A stretch of 64,000 nucleotides of DNA from assembly GCA_036937835.1 (NCBI GenBank), contig CM072879.1, positions 12,951,001-13,015,000 of the forward strand. The letters run 5' to 3'. Both the position numbers and the translations under genes were made by a program. Below, piece after piece: positions 12,879-25,659 of the stretch. The stretch's first letter is position 1; every line of letters begins with the position of its first letter. The stretch comes from Pampus argenteus. Its lineage: Eukaryota > Chordata > Actinopteri > Scombriformes > Stromateidae. The notes below the pieces were generated by a model. It was not told where the DNA came from. It ran no database searches and worked only from the letters and a program-made list of their open reading frames with translations.

Positions 12879-13491
12879 GAATCAAAAAGCCAATGCTGCA
12901 ATAGGAATTGAGCCAGAAGGAAATAACAGACAGCAGGAGTGATTTCTGTTGCAAACAAACATGCACATACACACATATAAACACACATGCTTCAAACATA
13001 CACACATGTAAACACATGAACAAAAACTTTAAACAAGGCATTTGCACCTTAACCAAAATGAGAGTCTGACAGTCAAGGAAAAACAAAACCTTAAGTTCGT
13101 TTACAGAGATCTCATTTCTTGTATGTTTTCACATGAAAATTTATATTTTTTAAAACAATTCTGCTTTTTTGCATCTGAAAAAAAAAACAACAAAAAAAAA
13201 CTCACTCTCCCGTTTAAACCTTCACCACAGCTTGATTTATCTTCATCCAACCCAAACATCTAAAAATTGTATCTTATGAATTTCTCAAAATGTCCTTAAT
13301 AATCGTCACAACTACACATAAACATTTTCCTGGAGGAGGACAGTCCCACCTGGAGGTTGTGAACTCTGAATGACCCCGTTTGATTGGGCGCGGGCCGAAC
13401 TCCCTCCCCCTCTCCCACAGAAAAGAAGCAGGAGAAGTGAAAAAAACAGCGTCATTAAGCTGTGAGTGATGAGTGGCAGCCATGGGTGACA

Positions 13492-13816
13492 TCCTCCCCT
13501 CTCTTTCTCTCTCTTCCACTATCCAACTGCTTTCACTGTCACTCTCTTTTCTTTTTTTCCTCCTTCGCCACTGCCTTGATACTTTTCTCTCTCGCTTTAT
13601 TCACCTCTCTCTCCATCCCTCAACCCCTCAAGTCATTTCTCTTTCACTCCTCTGTTGCTTTGCCTCCTCTTTTTCCACTCCCTCATCCCTCCCTCCCTCA
13701 CACACCCCTCCCTGGTTCTTTTTTGTCTGCTGTCACTCTTTTTTTTCCCTCTTTTTTTTTTCACCCTCTTTATGCCCCTCCTTCCATTGCTTCTTTTCTG
13801 CCCTTGTCTCTCTCTC

Positions 13817-13858
<42 letters not shown>

Positions 13859-13866
13859 CACACACA
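13492..13866. repeat. Long polypyrimidine tract followed by (CA)n
   Basis: About 325 bp of plus-strand DNA that is overwhelmingly C and T (13492-13817), joined to a CA array of about 49 bp (13818-13866). Open frames here are low-complexity translations. Confidence 0.9.
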
Positions 13867-14479
13867 ATAGTGGTTCACTCAGTCTTGTCTAGCTCTCTGG
13901 CCCCGGTCATGTAGATACTCAGCTCCTCCATACATAATAGATCCCAAATATCGAGGGGAGGGGGTGAACATTTTCACCCGCTCAGGATTGTGCCATCAGC
14001 ACTGCTTCCACAGTAGCTCCACTGTCACTCCACTGTAAAAATGCCCCACAGTAGGTTCAGAATAGTTTTAAGGCTTCCTATAAATATGTGAAAGCATCCA
14101 TCTCAAGACTAGATCTAATTAACCAATAACCATTTCCTTCATTTAAGATGCATCGAGTTTACAAACATCAAGATGCTCTAAACCTTTTTTGAGATACGTT
14201 AGATTTGCCATTTTTGTTGCTTTCAATGACCATGATGCTAAAAAAAGTTGCTCGATGTATCAGAAGGTTGACTGGATGGATGTTACATGATTACAGACAT
14301 GAATGGTTTGCTGTTGAAGCTACCAGACTACCTCACCTCTTCTCTTATTTAAATCTTTTAGTGCAATACACAATCCAATAATTAAATATCTGTTTTGTAT
14401 GTAATACTGGCACATCTTGTATTAGGTACTCTGCACCTTTTAAGAGGAGTGAAATGTAAAACTTTTTTTAAATGTGTTT

Positions 14480-14625
14480 TTTATTCTTGATTGATTGTGG
14501 CCTTATTTGTGTCATTTTGTGTGCCGTTTGTGTAGTTCTCTGATTATGAATGTTTCTTTTTCTCAAGTCTCTCTTGAAAAGGAGATGTAAATCTCAAAGA
14601 CTATTTGTTAAAAATGAAAGAAGAA
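14480..14625 (+). mobile_element. Possible 3' tail of a LINE-type retrotransposon
   Basis: The segment TCTCTCTTGAAAAGGAGATG followed by TAAATCTCAAAGA resembles the 3' end of fish non-LTR elements, where a short hairpin of the type CTCTTGAAAAAGAGAT precedes AATCTCAATGGGA. The T/G-rich DNA before it fits a LINE 3' UTR. No reverse-transcriptase coding remains. Confidence 0.35.
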
Positions 14626-15990
14626 AGTAGTGTGTTTGCACACGGTATGGTCAAAATGTATGTAGAGGCATACATGCACAAAAGTTCTTAACTGGAGTTT
14701 AGAGGGTTTTCGTCTCGAATGGCCGGCTAATTGTATATACCAAGCTGAGGTTACATTGTGTAAGAGGAGTGGAGAGTCTAAAAGTAGTGAGGTAATTGAC
14801 TGAACTTGATAAACTTGATGTTAATTGGTGCAATTCCATTCTGCTCCTTGATCTTGTTTATTTTAACCAGGTTTAATTAACCGATCCTGACAAGTCTTTA
14901 TTCTTCCTGCTGACTAAAGCACTGCTGCATGCATTGAGAGGAAAGTTAATGTTATGGATATGATTCTACTTATGACACGAAACATCTAGATAAAGCAACA
15001 CCTAATTAACAACATAGCTAATTATGTTGTTGTCATTTTACTGTCGGACTAAAGCTGTCCAGGCCTGTAGGGCACATTGTCAGTGTGAGTCTCACACAAT
15101 AGACTCACACATACACTGATGCTCTACAGCAGACTGATACAAAAACAACATGTTGTTGTTGATGCCAAAGAATACTCTTGAATAGAGGAGTTATAGAAAG
15201 AGTTATGGATAAGTATAATTATGTTGTGTAAATGATTTTTCATAGATATATATTAACCATTGTGCTATTATTGATGCTTGGCACACAGTGAGAGAAAGTA
15301 TGGGAATTAAAGACTCGGGATCGTAATCAAATCCTTGCACCCTCAATCAAAATTTAATCTAATTTTCAAGAACAAAGAGATTCCCAGCCCAACAACACAT
15401 TATAATACAGTCATGTATAGCACATTTACGGTAAACGTTAAGCATAATTTTAGCTGGTGCTTTCCACTTAAAACAGTTAGTGAGTCATCACTAAGGACTC
15501 ATAGTTCAATGTTCACTGCTTTTTCCAGGCTTATTGTCTGCTTCCTAAAATCTGACAGCAGGTATTGTTAAACCTGAGACGTTAAAGAACGAGGCTCCGA
15601 CTATAAAGCGTGTAAAAAAAGTCACACTCACCCAAAATTGACTCTTACACACACACACACACACAAATGGTGAAAATAGGATTGTTGCCATTCTTGGACT
15701 GAATGTACGGCCAGACAAATTCCAAATATACTGTAAGCGTTCAGCAAAGTGACATATATAATACACAGACCTCCATAAAGGTGAAGGAGCAAGAAGGTAC
15801 CTAGTAGAGGCAAAGAAATGGACCAGCTAGACAGTAACCAGAGGCCTTTCATGGAACGTAATTTTGCAGGAGGTCGCCACGATCATCAACAACACAAACA
15901 AGCATGAACTTTTCACTGTTTTGAAAGAATATCAGACTTTGTTCCATATATAAACATTTGGAAATGCAAGTAGTAGCACTGGGCTACAAG

Positions 15991-16326
15991 CAGTGGTGGA
16001 AGAAATATTCAAATACTTTACTGAAGAGAAAATTTATGTTTTGCAAGTATTGCCTTCAAAAAGTAGAGAAGTATCAGCAAAACGGAAGTATCACATGTAA
16101 ATGTACTCACTATGCAGGCACAATCGGTCCTGTCAGTGTTATACAGTATATTACTGGATTATTATAAATGTCAATACTGACATGTAAGAAGCATTAACTA
16201 CTTTATGAGCTCTTGGGTGGTTCAACTGACAACAATGTATTGTATTTTATGAACTCATCATGTATTTCATATGTAAAATCTTAATCTAAAACTTGTAACT
16301 CAAACTGTCAGATGAAATAAATAACA
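15991..16326 (+). mobile_element. Diverged interspersed teleost repeat
   Basis: It opens with CAGTGGTGGAAGAAATATTC and continues through ACTCACTATGCAGG, TTACTGGATTATTATAAATG, ATTAACTACTTTAT and a tail with AATCTAAAACTTGTAACT and CTGTCAGATGAAAT. This order of blocks matches a very common non-autonomous repeat I recognise from percomorph genomes, usually beginning CAGTGGTGGAAGAAGTATTC. Many substitutions mean it is old. The exact family name cannot be assigned by eye. Confidence 0.6.
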
Positions 16327-17744
16327 TTGGGGATAATTATTTGAGTAAATGTTATTCCATTTATATTCCACAACGGGCTACATTCGACATCATGATATTA
16401 ATTTTGGTGTATTTAGGTGGAAGCTCAATGTTGGTGCATAGTGTTATACAAACATTAATCAATGTCAAAATGTTTTCTGGGTAGTTAGTTTGACATAGTG
16501 GCAGTCCTGTCATCACGTACCATGGTGATGAGAGAGACCAGAGGCAGATGGACCAGAGATAGACAAGTAAACAGGCCAACAGTTGGGTCAGCAGACAAAC
16601 AGAGACGGGCAATCGGAAACAGATGCTCAGGTGGACATCCAGCCAGTGAGTTAGACACACAGTTGGTTTGGTGTGTGTGTGAGGGACTGAGTGACGACAC
16701 TGACAGGGGAGACATTTGGGACTACAAGAGGCCTCCTGCTGCTCTCTTTGAGACAGGCGACTTAGAGGGACAGAGCTGAGCTTATACCCCCCTGTGCTTG
16801 TCACTGTCTGAGACAGAACAACGGCTCAGGAAAGATTTGGGTAGACATTTTTGAGGATAGCATGTGTTGTTGGATTGACTGGGATCTTGAGACATTATAT
16901 CCCCCTTCAACTGCCCATCAAGTGGCCCGCTAGAGTAGACGACTGTTAAGTGATCTTGTGTAACCTCGAGTAAATTGTGATCAATGGGTGTCTTTTTAAT
17001 GAAAGCATCAAACAAAACTGAATAGCGCCAAACCAATAAAATATGCTTTGATTCTTTTCTCGTGCAACATGCTTTATGGATAGCTGTCTGCTTAATGGGG
17101 ATGAAAATGGCTCTTGGAAAATATGTGACAGTCATGTGTTTAGACTTCAAAGAGGAAGACACGAGACTTAAATGCCCTTTGACCTTTTAAATTTTTTACA
17201 ACTCAGAAGTGTGACTGCAGAATGTCGCTAAAATCAGATTACTGAAAAAAATGGGTCCTTGAAATATGAGAACAAGGCCAGTGGGCCTGAAAGAGGAGAG
17301 TATAACGCTCGCCTTTTGAGATGTCGAGTTCATGTTCTTGTAACCAGTTCACTGAGTCTTGAGCATCCGGTGAGAGAGCGATAGATGAGAGCGAAAGACA
17401 GGGAAGAAGATGAAAGAAAATATGAGCAGGGTAGAGGAGAATTGAGTCAGTAAGATAGAGATTGATGACAGATAGGAAGATGAGAAAAGGCTTACAGGGA
17501 GAGAGAGGGGGCCAGTAATCCCCTAAAAAAGAGAGGGAGAGAGGGAGTAGGCTGAGATAAAGATGAAGAGGTAAAGGGAGGAGAGAGATGTGAGAAAAGA
17601 GAGATGGCTGTGGCACTACACCAGGCTGCAGGATGACCTTCCCTAGCGTCCGCTCTCAAGGACAAAGTGTAATCTGTTAACTGTATCCATTCCCAGATGG
17701 CTTATCTGCAGTAAACTAGTGTCCAAAAAATGATATTCATTGCC

Positions 17745-17885
17745 TCTCAACCCACCTTATCAGTTAAATAAACACTCCTCGGGGAAAGAAAAATTTCCGC
17801 CCCCTGACTTTTGTCCACTTGCACCGACTGCTCTTTGGATATGCTGAAGCCAGCTTTCATCAATTGCCACATAATAAAAAAACAA
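17745..17885. promoter_or_regulatory. Enhancer-like block in tshz1 intron
   Basis: Repeat-free block with a GATA-type CCTTATCAG (17755-17763) beside a forkhead-like AATAAACA (about 17767-17774) and a CTTTGGAT further right. Candidate only. Confidence 0.25.
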
Positions 17886-18904
17886 GTACCTTTCTTCTCA
17901 TGATATACAGTACTGGTTCTTGTCTGCTTTTTTTTTGCACCACAAGCTTTACATGCAGTTCAACCGCTAGACCGCGTTAGAGCTGTGAAGGGAAAAAGGA
18001 ACTTTATACTACTAGCTTGATGCACATACTACATTCAAAACACAGTTATCACACCATACATATACATTCCATATCCAGCCTGCAACTATCCAGTACAAAG
18101 TTTTAATTTTCATGTTTTAAACTTAAATTGAATTTTTGTTGAGGTGCAGTATGCAGCAGAGCAGTGCTGCAGAGCTTAGCAGAAAGATGCCGTTTCTCTT
18201 CACCAGATACTATCTAAAATTGTTCTAGAAAGTCTCTCGGCAAATGATAGCCAATGTTAGCATTTTAGCATGCCCCTTTCATATCAATACAATTAGTTTT
18301 ATTATATATTAATCTATCAGGGTTTATTGATAAATTGGGTAAAAAATGTCCAGAAATGGTGAAATAAAAACTAATAAAAAACACAAAATGTTTACTAATA
18401 CATTTTCTTGTCTAAGAAATTGAAGTTGTCCTGTGGATTTTTCTTGTAAGCAAATAAACATTATGATTACGTCTTTATTCTCAAGACCTAATATACTGTA
18501 GTAATCTTGAATCCACACGGTGACTAGTACGCGATTCCTAAGATGAACCCTGCTCTTAGAGTTATGGGAGATCAAAAGAGAACAGAACATCAAGAACAGA
18601 GCATTTTATATCGTCGACAAATTTGTAGCAAAAGTTGATTCCTATAACCTGACTTTGCATAATTTAAAAATAATAATTTAATTGTTCTAAAGACAAAATG
18701 AAAGTATATTAACAGTTAAGTATTATCTGGGGAGCTCTTGAAGCTTGAACGTGCTTCACTTGGACAATCCCGTATACAGTATGTCTGTATCCATTTTTAC
18801 TTATATGTGCACTTAGCTCTAAGGATAAAATATATATACCTGGCAACAGCAGGGCAAGCATCAGTGTCGGTGTGCATGTCTTCAGTATAGCACAGGCACA
18901 TATA

Positions 18905-19070
18905 ATCAGTGGCTAATAACAACTAGGTGGGTGTCGTTGCCCCACCGTAAATCAATGGCCAAAATAATTGCTAATACACTGGTTATCGATTAGCGTGCCC
19001 GCCATGCACTCATTTTCTGGGGCGACCGCGGCTAAGCACTAACGCAGTGACAAGGGTAAAGTGTTATTTC
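18905..19070. promoter_or_regulatory. Enhancer-like block in tshz1 intron
   Basis: Repeat-free block with AATAATTGCTAAT (homeodomain/POU-like), TTATCGATTA (CUX/ONECUT-like ATCGAT) and GTGGGTGTCG (GLI-like with one mismatch). Several CpGs survive, unlike the flanks. Candidate only. Confidence 0.28.
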
Positions 19071-21374
19071 TCAAAAAGGCACACAGACAGACAGCTGGGC
19101 AGGAAAAAAATGACTACAGGGTCTCAACAGTAATTCTTAATTGACACCTGTCAGAGCAATGGCAGCAGTCACAGCTGCTGCGGGAGAACGTCTACCCAAG
19201 TCCTGTTCATCTGTCACTTTTAATACCTTTTCTTCACAGCCCGTGTTTCTCTCCCTCTGTTGTCTACTTCCCCTCGCTGCCGGTACCTTGCTCACCCACA
19301 GCTCTTCTTACCCACCCTGCTTCCATCCAGATGTTCAAGGCTGGTTAACAGAAGTAATGTAACTTCAAGGCTGGCGAGTAGTAACTCACCATTGTATTTG
19401 TTTATTATGTGGATCAAAGGCAGTTTTTCAGTCTTAGCTTAAGATACTTTTGATCCAAGTATTGGCAATATGAGGGAGCAAGAGATTTAATCAAAAGCAG
19501 TAAGAGTAATTTAAACTCCACTCTTTCTGCTAAGCTGGCCATGTATCTCCAGTCTTACTAGCATGATCACCATCACTACCACAACAGACAATTTCTAATA
19601 TAATAAGTGTAGAATTAAAAAAAATGTGGACGCTGAGCAAAATGTAGAAACAGATATTTGACCAGAGCAAATCTCCTTTACTTTAGACAAATCAGATCAC
19701 AGTGGCAGACACTGACTTACTCTGTCTCTCCAATAACAGTGTCCGTCTGGCATGCAGTGCATCAATCATAAAAGGACACACACGCACTCACACACACGAT
19801 AACAGTAGAATCGTAAAGTGCATTTATGCAAACGTACTTAGACGTAGCTGCTGTACGCTGAAGGAAAAATGATGCACAAACAACAAAACACACATAAAAC
19901 ACATGCTAGAAGGGAGGCAGTGGAGACCGGAGTTCCCCAGAGTAGACTTTGACCTCTGAGTGTACCCTGGACCTCCCGTCTTTTCCTCTTAAATCAAGAC
20001 AACATTTTTCTCTCTCTTTTCTGCAGCCACACACACACACACACATACAGAAAATCAGAAACAATGTCCTACATACAGGATGTATTTAAGAGTGAGGACA
20101 TTGGTGATGGTTTTATTCCTGTCCTTGTTTTCTGGATTTCTTTGTCTGTTTGTTATGCTTGAGTGAAAATCCAGGTTTTCCTGCTTCCTCTGAACCTCAT
20201 TAAGCTCGGGGATAGTTTTACCTCGCGACTGCAGTGCTGAATGCCTTTATATCGTCACCCTGCCAGCAAGCCTAATTCCCACATATTTTCAATTCAACCC
20301 TCTCTTTTCCATAAGAGCAGTCATCGATCTTCATTTGTCACTTAACCTCCACGAAGATGAGGACAGAGAGTGCAGTTGTGCGAGCGTGCGTATTAGTGTG
20401 TGTCTTTGATTTGCTGAAGGCCTACTGGCTCCGACACCAGATGCAAATGAAACTACGGGTGTAGCAGAGTGTGGGATAGCAAATATATCCACTGACTCCT
20501 TCAGTCAATGTCACCTGTTAATGACACTTTACATACACTGCCTTATCACAGGATCAGAATATTTCACATTCATATGCACGTAGGCACACACACACACAAA
20601 CGCAGTGTTGCACAAACTCATCTTGCTCAGTACACACACACACACAAACACACACATATATAAACACACCAGCTCTCACCTCTACTTACTCTGCAGGCTT
20701 CTCACTTCAAATAGCTTGTTTTTTTTCACAGCACAGCATTAACTTGTGACAAATGTCATTAAATACTTTATCAGAAGCATCCAGATAAAACCAACACGAG
20801 GTTCTAATAGTCATCTTCTGGCGCTGGCTCCTTAGTTGACAGCTGCTGTGAGCTAAAATTCTGCAGAAGAAATACAATGGCATGTAACAAAATGTAATAA
20901 TGCTGCTCAGGCTTAGAGCTTTGTTCCTGTTCTGTCAAACAAACCAAAAAGCTGTTACCACCACAAAGATCAGGGAGGAAAGCAAAATATTAAGAAAACC
21001 TTTCTCTTTGGAAGCCACATATATTCAACTACACCTAAACCTGTTAAAATACTACTGTTTACGTTTAGTTTATTATATTTATTAGAGCTTATTACTAGCT
21101 AATTTCTGCAATCCCTGGGCAGGTAGACACAAAACTATCACAACATACTGTAACTTGGATGGAGGTTGAGTATTTGTGTACTAGCTGTCAGTGTACATTC
21201 ATACTTGAGACTACAACCATTCATAACCTTGTTACAGTGGTGTTTGTGTCCGGCGCAGCGTTGGCTTTACAAGTCACACATTTTGTCACACTGCAAGCCA
21301 CCTTTACTGTTGAGTTTACACTGGAACAACTGGGGGTTTGTTATGAGAAGTGGCTAACACTGAGTTGATTATAT

Positions 21375-21625
21375 CCAGGCAGCTTGCAGACTTGACACCT
21401 TGCTGAATTTGTCAGCATTAATCTGTGGGGCCCTGTCACTGATCCGTCAGCTACCTGGATAATTAGGGACCGCGGCTAACGATGCCGTCGGGAAGAAGGG
21501 AAACTCACCCCCCCACCCATCCTCAAATCATAATTAAGAGACTCTTTTTGCATTGAAAAAGTGATAGTGGCAGTAAAGGGGGATCTGTTTAGGCAGCCGC
21601 TGATGTCAGTAGAAAAGCTCACAAG
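21375..21625. promoter_or_regulatory. Enhancer-like block in tshz1 intron
   Basis: Repeat-free block with TAATCT (OTX-like), TGTGGGG (RUNX-like), GATAATTAGGG and retained CpGs in ACCGCGGCTAACGATGCCGT. Candidate only. Confidence 0.25.
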
Positions 21626-23799
21626 GCGAGGCACTGTCTCGTTGTGGCTTCAATATGGACAAATGTTGCAGAGTGCAGTGATCAAACACTAAGCTATAGA
21701 GACACATCGTGATTGATGCACATTAGAGAAAGGAACAGCATTATGATCAGTCATTGATTGTAAGCAGAACACAATCACTTGATTTATGTTTAGAGTGTTG
21801 TAACTTTTTGTTAACATTTCTATCGAGAGAGCAGACAAAGAATTTCGGTCACGTTTGAGAGTATCACAGCATGTCACTTTCTCTTCATGACATGCGCTAA
21901 TTCTGTCAGTATAGAAACTGCTCTCTCTGCTGTCAGTGGAAATGAGAATCCAGATGAGGATCAAATATTTCTAAACTTTCACGTCTATGAGTGAAAGGAA
22001 AGTGAGTAGGTTTCAGATCTCACTGCCTAATTCTGCATAAGAACAGTAGAGTAGAAAGATGGCAATCCCTCTGTACTCATGGACCTGTATCCTGGTTGAT
22101 CCCACTGTGCATTGGCCTGCTCCACCTCTTCCTCTGTCTCAGTCAGTACCTCTGAATGTTATGCAGGATGGGTCATAAAAAATGATATTTTTTTAGCAGC
22201 TAGATTCCTTTTAAACTCCAGTGGAATAAATTTAATGCAGTGTCACACTGTAATCACACTGACATGTTGAATGATTAGTTGACAGAGTCATTACTTAGAG
22301 TGACAGTGTTTGATTTAAGATATTGTGGCTGGCAAACTAAGAGAGAGAGTAGAGGTGGTGCAGCAGTGCCTTTAATTCTCCAACAATCAATCAAAAGTGT
22401 GACCTCAGTATTGAGGCAAATACAGAGTTATGGCTTCTTTGCACGTTTTACATACAGTATCTCTAATATACTAATTAAACTAATTACTGGTTATCTAGCT
22501 TCAGGGTGTTCTATGTTTAAATGTGATAATATACTGTATATTAATCACAGCTTTCTGTAAGCAGTGACAGACAAAGTTGCTCTAGTGTCAAAGGTCACTC
22601 GATTACTACAGTTACTATCAACCTCTTCAGGGTCCGCTTTTCATATATATATACACACACACATACATACATACTTTACAATAATATTAAACAGAACAAG
22701 ACGCATCACACTTGAGAAGCAAGGATCAGTCAATGTTTTGTCTTTTTGCTTTTTAAATGACTTTAAATGATTCATCGATAATCAAAATTGTTAGTGATTA
22801 ATTTCAAATCAGCTAGCTCCAACTTTAATTAGACATAATCAAAGTTAATACTTGCACAATAACATTAATTGCATAGTTTGCTATTGTTTTTGTCGTCATT
22901 TACAATGTGATTTAATTTAAAAACAAATTATTTTACTTGAAATACAAAATCCATAACAGAAACAGGAAAACAAAAATCTGCAGCTTGTCCTGTTTACTTA
23001 ACCTCTTCTTATACTTTTAATCTCATCATACATTAGTGTTACTTGATATTACTGCTTTGTTTACCTTTCATTAATTACCTGAGGTCCTGTGAGAAATACT
23101 TCAATACAACTGCACTTCAGTGAAGGGAGACAAAAAAAAAAGAAAGAAAATGACGACAAATGACTGCAGCAAAAGTCTCTGCTGCTCAAATTGCACTGCA
23201 CTAAACTCAACTGCCAAAACTAACAGATGCAGTAATGCGGTTCCAAATGAAAGAACACTGATGTATTGTCACTGGTCATAAACTAGATAGGGTACAGCGC
23301 CATTACAGGGTCTAAAATCATCACTGTGACTGATGAAACTGAGTCCATTTGAAATGCCATACAAAGAATACAAAGACCCATTGAAACCTTTCTCTCCGAG
23401 GAGTGTGTGCAAGATTTTGTTTTAGTGCAACTCCAAAGTGACAAATCTGGGTTGAGGAAATATCTGGTAATGCATTGTAAAAAAAAATAGCTTATTTATA
23501 GGTGTGTGCACCATTTCACAGACGAAACACACAAACACACACATGCACGCACCCACACACAAAAGAGGGATGTTAAACTTTTTTTGGACTGACCATACGT
23601 CAAGCACTGGAAATAATGTAGAGACAAAGCCTGCCAAGTTGGGATTGACCATTACTGCCTGTGATGTATGTGTCTGTCACAAAAACAGACAATTAAATCA
23701 ATATTCAAAGGCTGAGCCGGAATGGGGCCACTTCAGAGTTTGGCTCAATGACCAGAAGAGGCTGGAACAGGAAAACTGACACTTTTTTTTTTTTTTTTT

Positions 23800-24110
23800 C
23801 GCTCTCTTTTGGGGATTTCACCGCCATTTGTAGCAGAGGTAGAAATCGGCACTATTCATTTTCACGTTGCAGACTTGTTCTTCAAACACATTTCTCTCTA
23901 TCCATCACTAAAGCCTCGCGTCAATTAGAAATTACAGCCCCACCGAGTTCAAAGTCTTTCCGTCACAACCTTGATTAAGTCTGCTTAACCTCACATTTCA
24001 ACCGCCTGCTTAACATTCTACAGCTGTTTTATTCGGCTTTGGTCATTACTGCATGAACTTCAAAGGCTCCTCTCCCGTCATTTGGAAACGCGTGTCAATC
24101 ACACACACAT
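23800..24110. promoter_or_regulatory. Enhancer-like block near exon 1 with a PBX/HOX-type site
   Basis: About 300 bp of repeat-free DNA about 1.5 kb downstream of tshz1 exon 1, just right of a poly-T run (23783-23799). It includes TGTCAATCA at 24093-24101, whose complement TGATTGACA is the classic PBX-MEIS/HOX composite site. Candidate only. Confidence 0.32.
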
Positions 24111-25585
24111 CTCTGAGGGACATCAAATAGATTCAGGCAAACATGTAATTCTTTTGCAGAATAGATCATGTCTGGTCAACTTAGCGACAACATGGAGGCC
24201 TGACTGTCAGAAGGTGATGTGTGCATGTAAAAAATGGACATTTTGGTGTTGAACTGCACTAAAAATGTGTAATTATTTACTTTTACTGAGGCACTTTTTC
24301 TTAGAAAATAAAAAAGAAATATTCCTGCTATGTGAATTAGTTCTTAAACTTTAACAGTTTATCTGCATGCATGCAATTTGTAACACACCTAAACACCAAA
24401 TAATCATTATATTAAAGGGTTAATTAGAGATAAACTAGATTTTTTTTTAAAAATCATACTGCATCCGTACTGTTTCTAGTGACTTTTAGAGCGAGTCTGT
24501 GGTACCCAATAATGATTTTACATCACTTCATCACTAATATATTCATGTTTGGTATTAGATGTATATAGATTTGCTTTTGCGTGTGTGTCTTACACATGTA
24601 TGACATCTTTACAACACCCTTTTCTAAGAGATGAACACAAAGTTCAGGTCAAGTGACCACAATAAAGTGACCATTAGAGGTAACCTCCCCAGTTCACCCT
24701 GCAGTGTTTTAAGCCTACTTCTGTATGAGATGCTCCCTCTGTGATCTCGCTATGCCCCAGCACCCTCCTCCCCTTGTTCCCTCCCCCTTGGGTATTAATT
24801 GCAAAGTATTTATCCCGCTTGAGAACTTTTCTTTCAATTTGTCTTTTCTTTGCTTCCTCTGAGGGGGCAAAAAGTTATCCTTTGAGGGAGTCCAGCTGCC
24901 GGGGCGCATGCGTGTTTCCATGGTGAATGATTTACTGATGTTTATCAGGAATGAATAGATCAAAGGCAGTTGCATGACAGGCGATCAATCAAGCATCAAA
25001 TCAAGGATGGCAATCCCAGAGCGGAACACAAGCTGAAAATACGCCACTTTCCTCTCTTTCTCTTTTTTTCCCCTTCTTCTTGTTACTGACACCAACACAT
25101 CAAACACGTTAGCCTGTGAAATTACGATAAGACGAGCTTTGTTTGGAGAACTTGGACGCTGGCGACATAGTGGTGGATCAGCTTTAAAGCGTTGAAACTC
25201 AACTGCAGCTGAGCGCATTCACGTCTCAGAGGCAAAATTGGCAATGAAGCATATGGCTGCGTAAATGAAACAAAGCCGCTGCCAACCAAACACGCCTTAT
25301 TAGATTAGTAGAATAGAAGTAAATTGTCATGGGTTACTCCGATTTTGGAAAACTAAACACACAGACATAATTAACCTGATTTCTTTGCTCCAAAGTGAAT
25401 GTTGAAGCTGACTAGACTTGCTGGTACAGTAACAGAGAAGTCTACTGCTGCCCTTGTATTATGTCCTACATCAGGCTTATCAGCTGCTGTGTAAACTTGC
25501 CTTCATGTGTCTGGTCCCTGGCTGTGTGCGGGGAATCAAGTGTGTATATCTCTGGTGGGGGTGTTTGTTTGGAGAGCCGGGGCTT

Positions 25586-25659
25586 ACCTGCTGACCGCCG
25601 CGGTGCTTGCTGCTTTCTCCTCGGCATGCTGCTGAAAGACTTTCCGCTTGACTTTTCAT
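25586..25659 (-). other. Upstream ATG overlapping the tshz1 start
   Basis: An ATG at 25659-25657 lies 32 bases before the tshz1 ATG, out of frame with it, and its frame (M-K-S-Q-A-E-S-L-S...) stays open past the tshz1 start to the exon-1 donor. Its context is weak (T at -3, A at +4), whereas the tshz1 ATG has A at -3. If the 5' UTR includes it, it could lower translation by initiating an overlapping uORF with leaky scanning. It matters only if transcription starts upstream of 25659, which is likely given the CpG block but not shown. Confidence 0.4.
25588..25627 (-). CDS. tshz1: tshz1 exon 1: start codon and N-terminal 13 residues
   Basis: The minus strand reads ATG at 25627-25625 followed by codons for MPRRKQQAPRRSA and a final single G at 25588, directly before a consensus donor GTAAGC (25587-25582). 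This short N-terminal exon is characteristic of the teashirt family. The leftover G joins the CT that opens exon 2 to give GCT (Ala), and the protein continues A-Y-G-P-E-D-E-F-K-V-D-K, matching the family's AYVPEEE region. The start is chosen because the peptide is the conserved family N-terminus and has A at -3 of the ATG. It is too short to be found by ORF length. The exon sits at the gene-side end of a CpG-rich block. Confidence 0.95.

Larger units (their letters stand above)
3666..25587 (-). other. tshz1: tshz1 intron 1 (21.9 kb)
   Basis: Bounded by donor GTAAGC (25587 downward) and acceptor TTTTTCAG (ends 3666), with phase-compatible coding on both sides. Reading left to right: 3.7-4.9 kb is unique AT-rich DNA. 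4.9-6.5 kb holds (GA)n, (TG)n and (CA)n arrays and purine-rich DNA. 6.7-6.9 kb is CpG-rich. 7-11 kb is unique with no features I can name. 11.1-13.9 kb has dense TG/CA arrays, a CpG-rich block at 12.3-12.5 kb and a long pyrimidine tract. 14.4-16.3 kb holds two interspersed-repeat remnants. 17.7-24.1 kb is mostly unique with four enhancer-like blocks. No other coding exon is convincing in it. Open frames here up to about 150 codons are microsatellite or polypyrimidine translations. Confidence 0.9.

Noticed and set aside
13462..13914. 150-codon plus-strand open frames rich in Ser, Leu, Phe and His-Thr repeats
   Set aside because: Direct translation of the polypyrimidine tract and CA array; no protein-like composition.
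16361..16804. 147-codon minus-strand open frame
   Set aside because: No recognisable domain, overlaps other equally long frames in both strands, and lies inside the tshz1 intron without splice support.
20671..20700. Minus-strand donor-like GCAGAGTAAGTAG
   Set aside because: No acceptor with a pyrimidine tract was found at a sensible distance upstream on the same strand.
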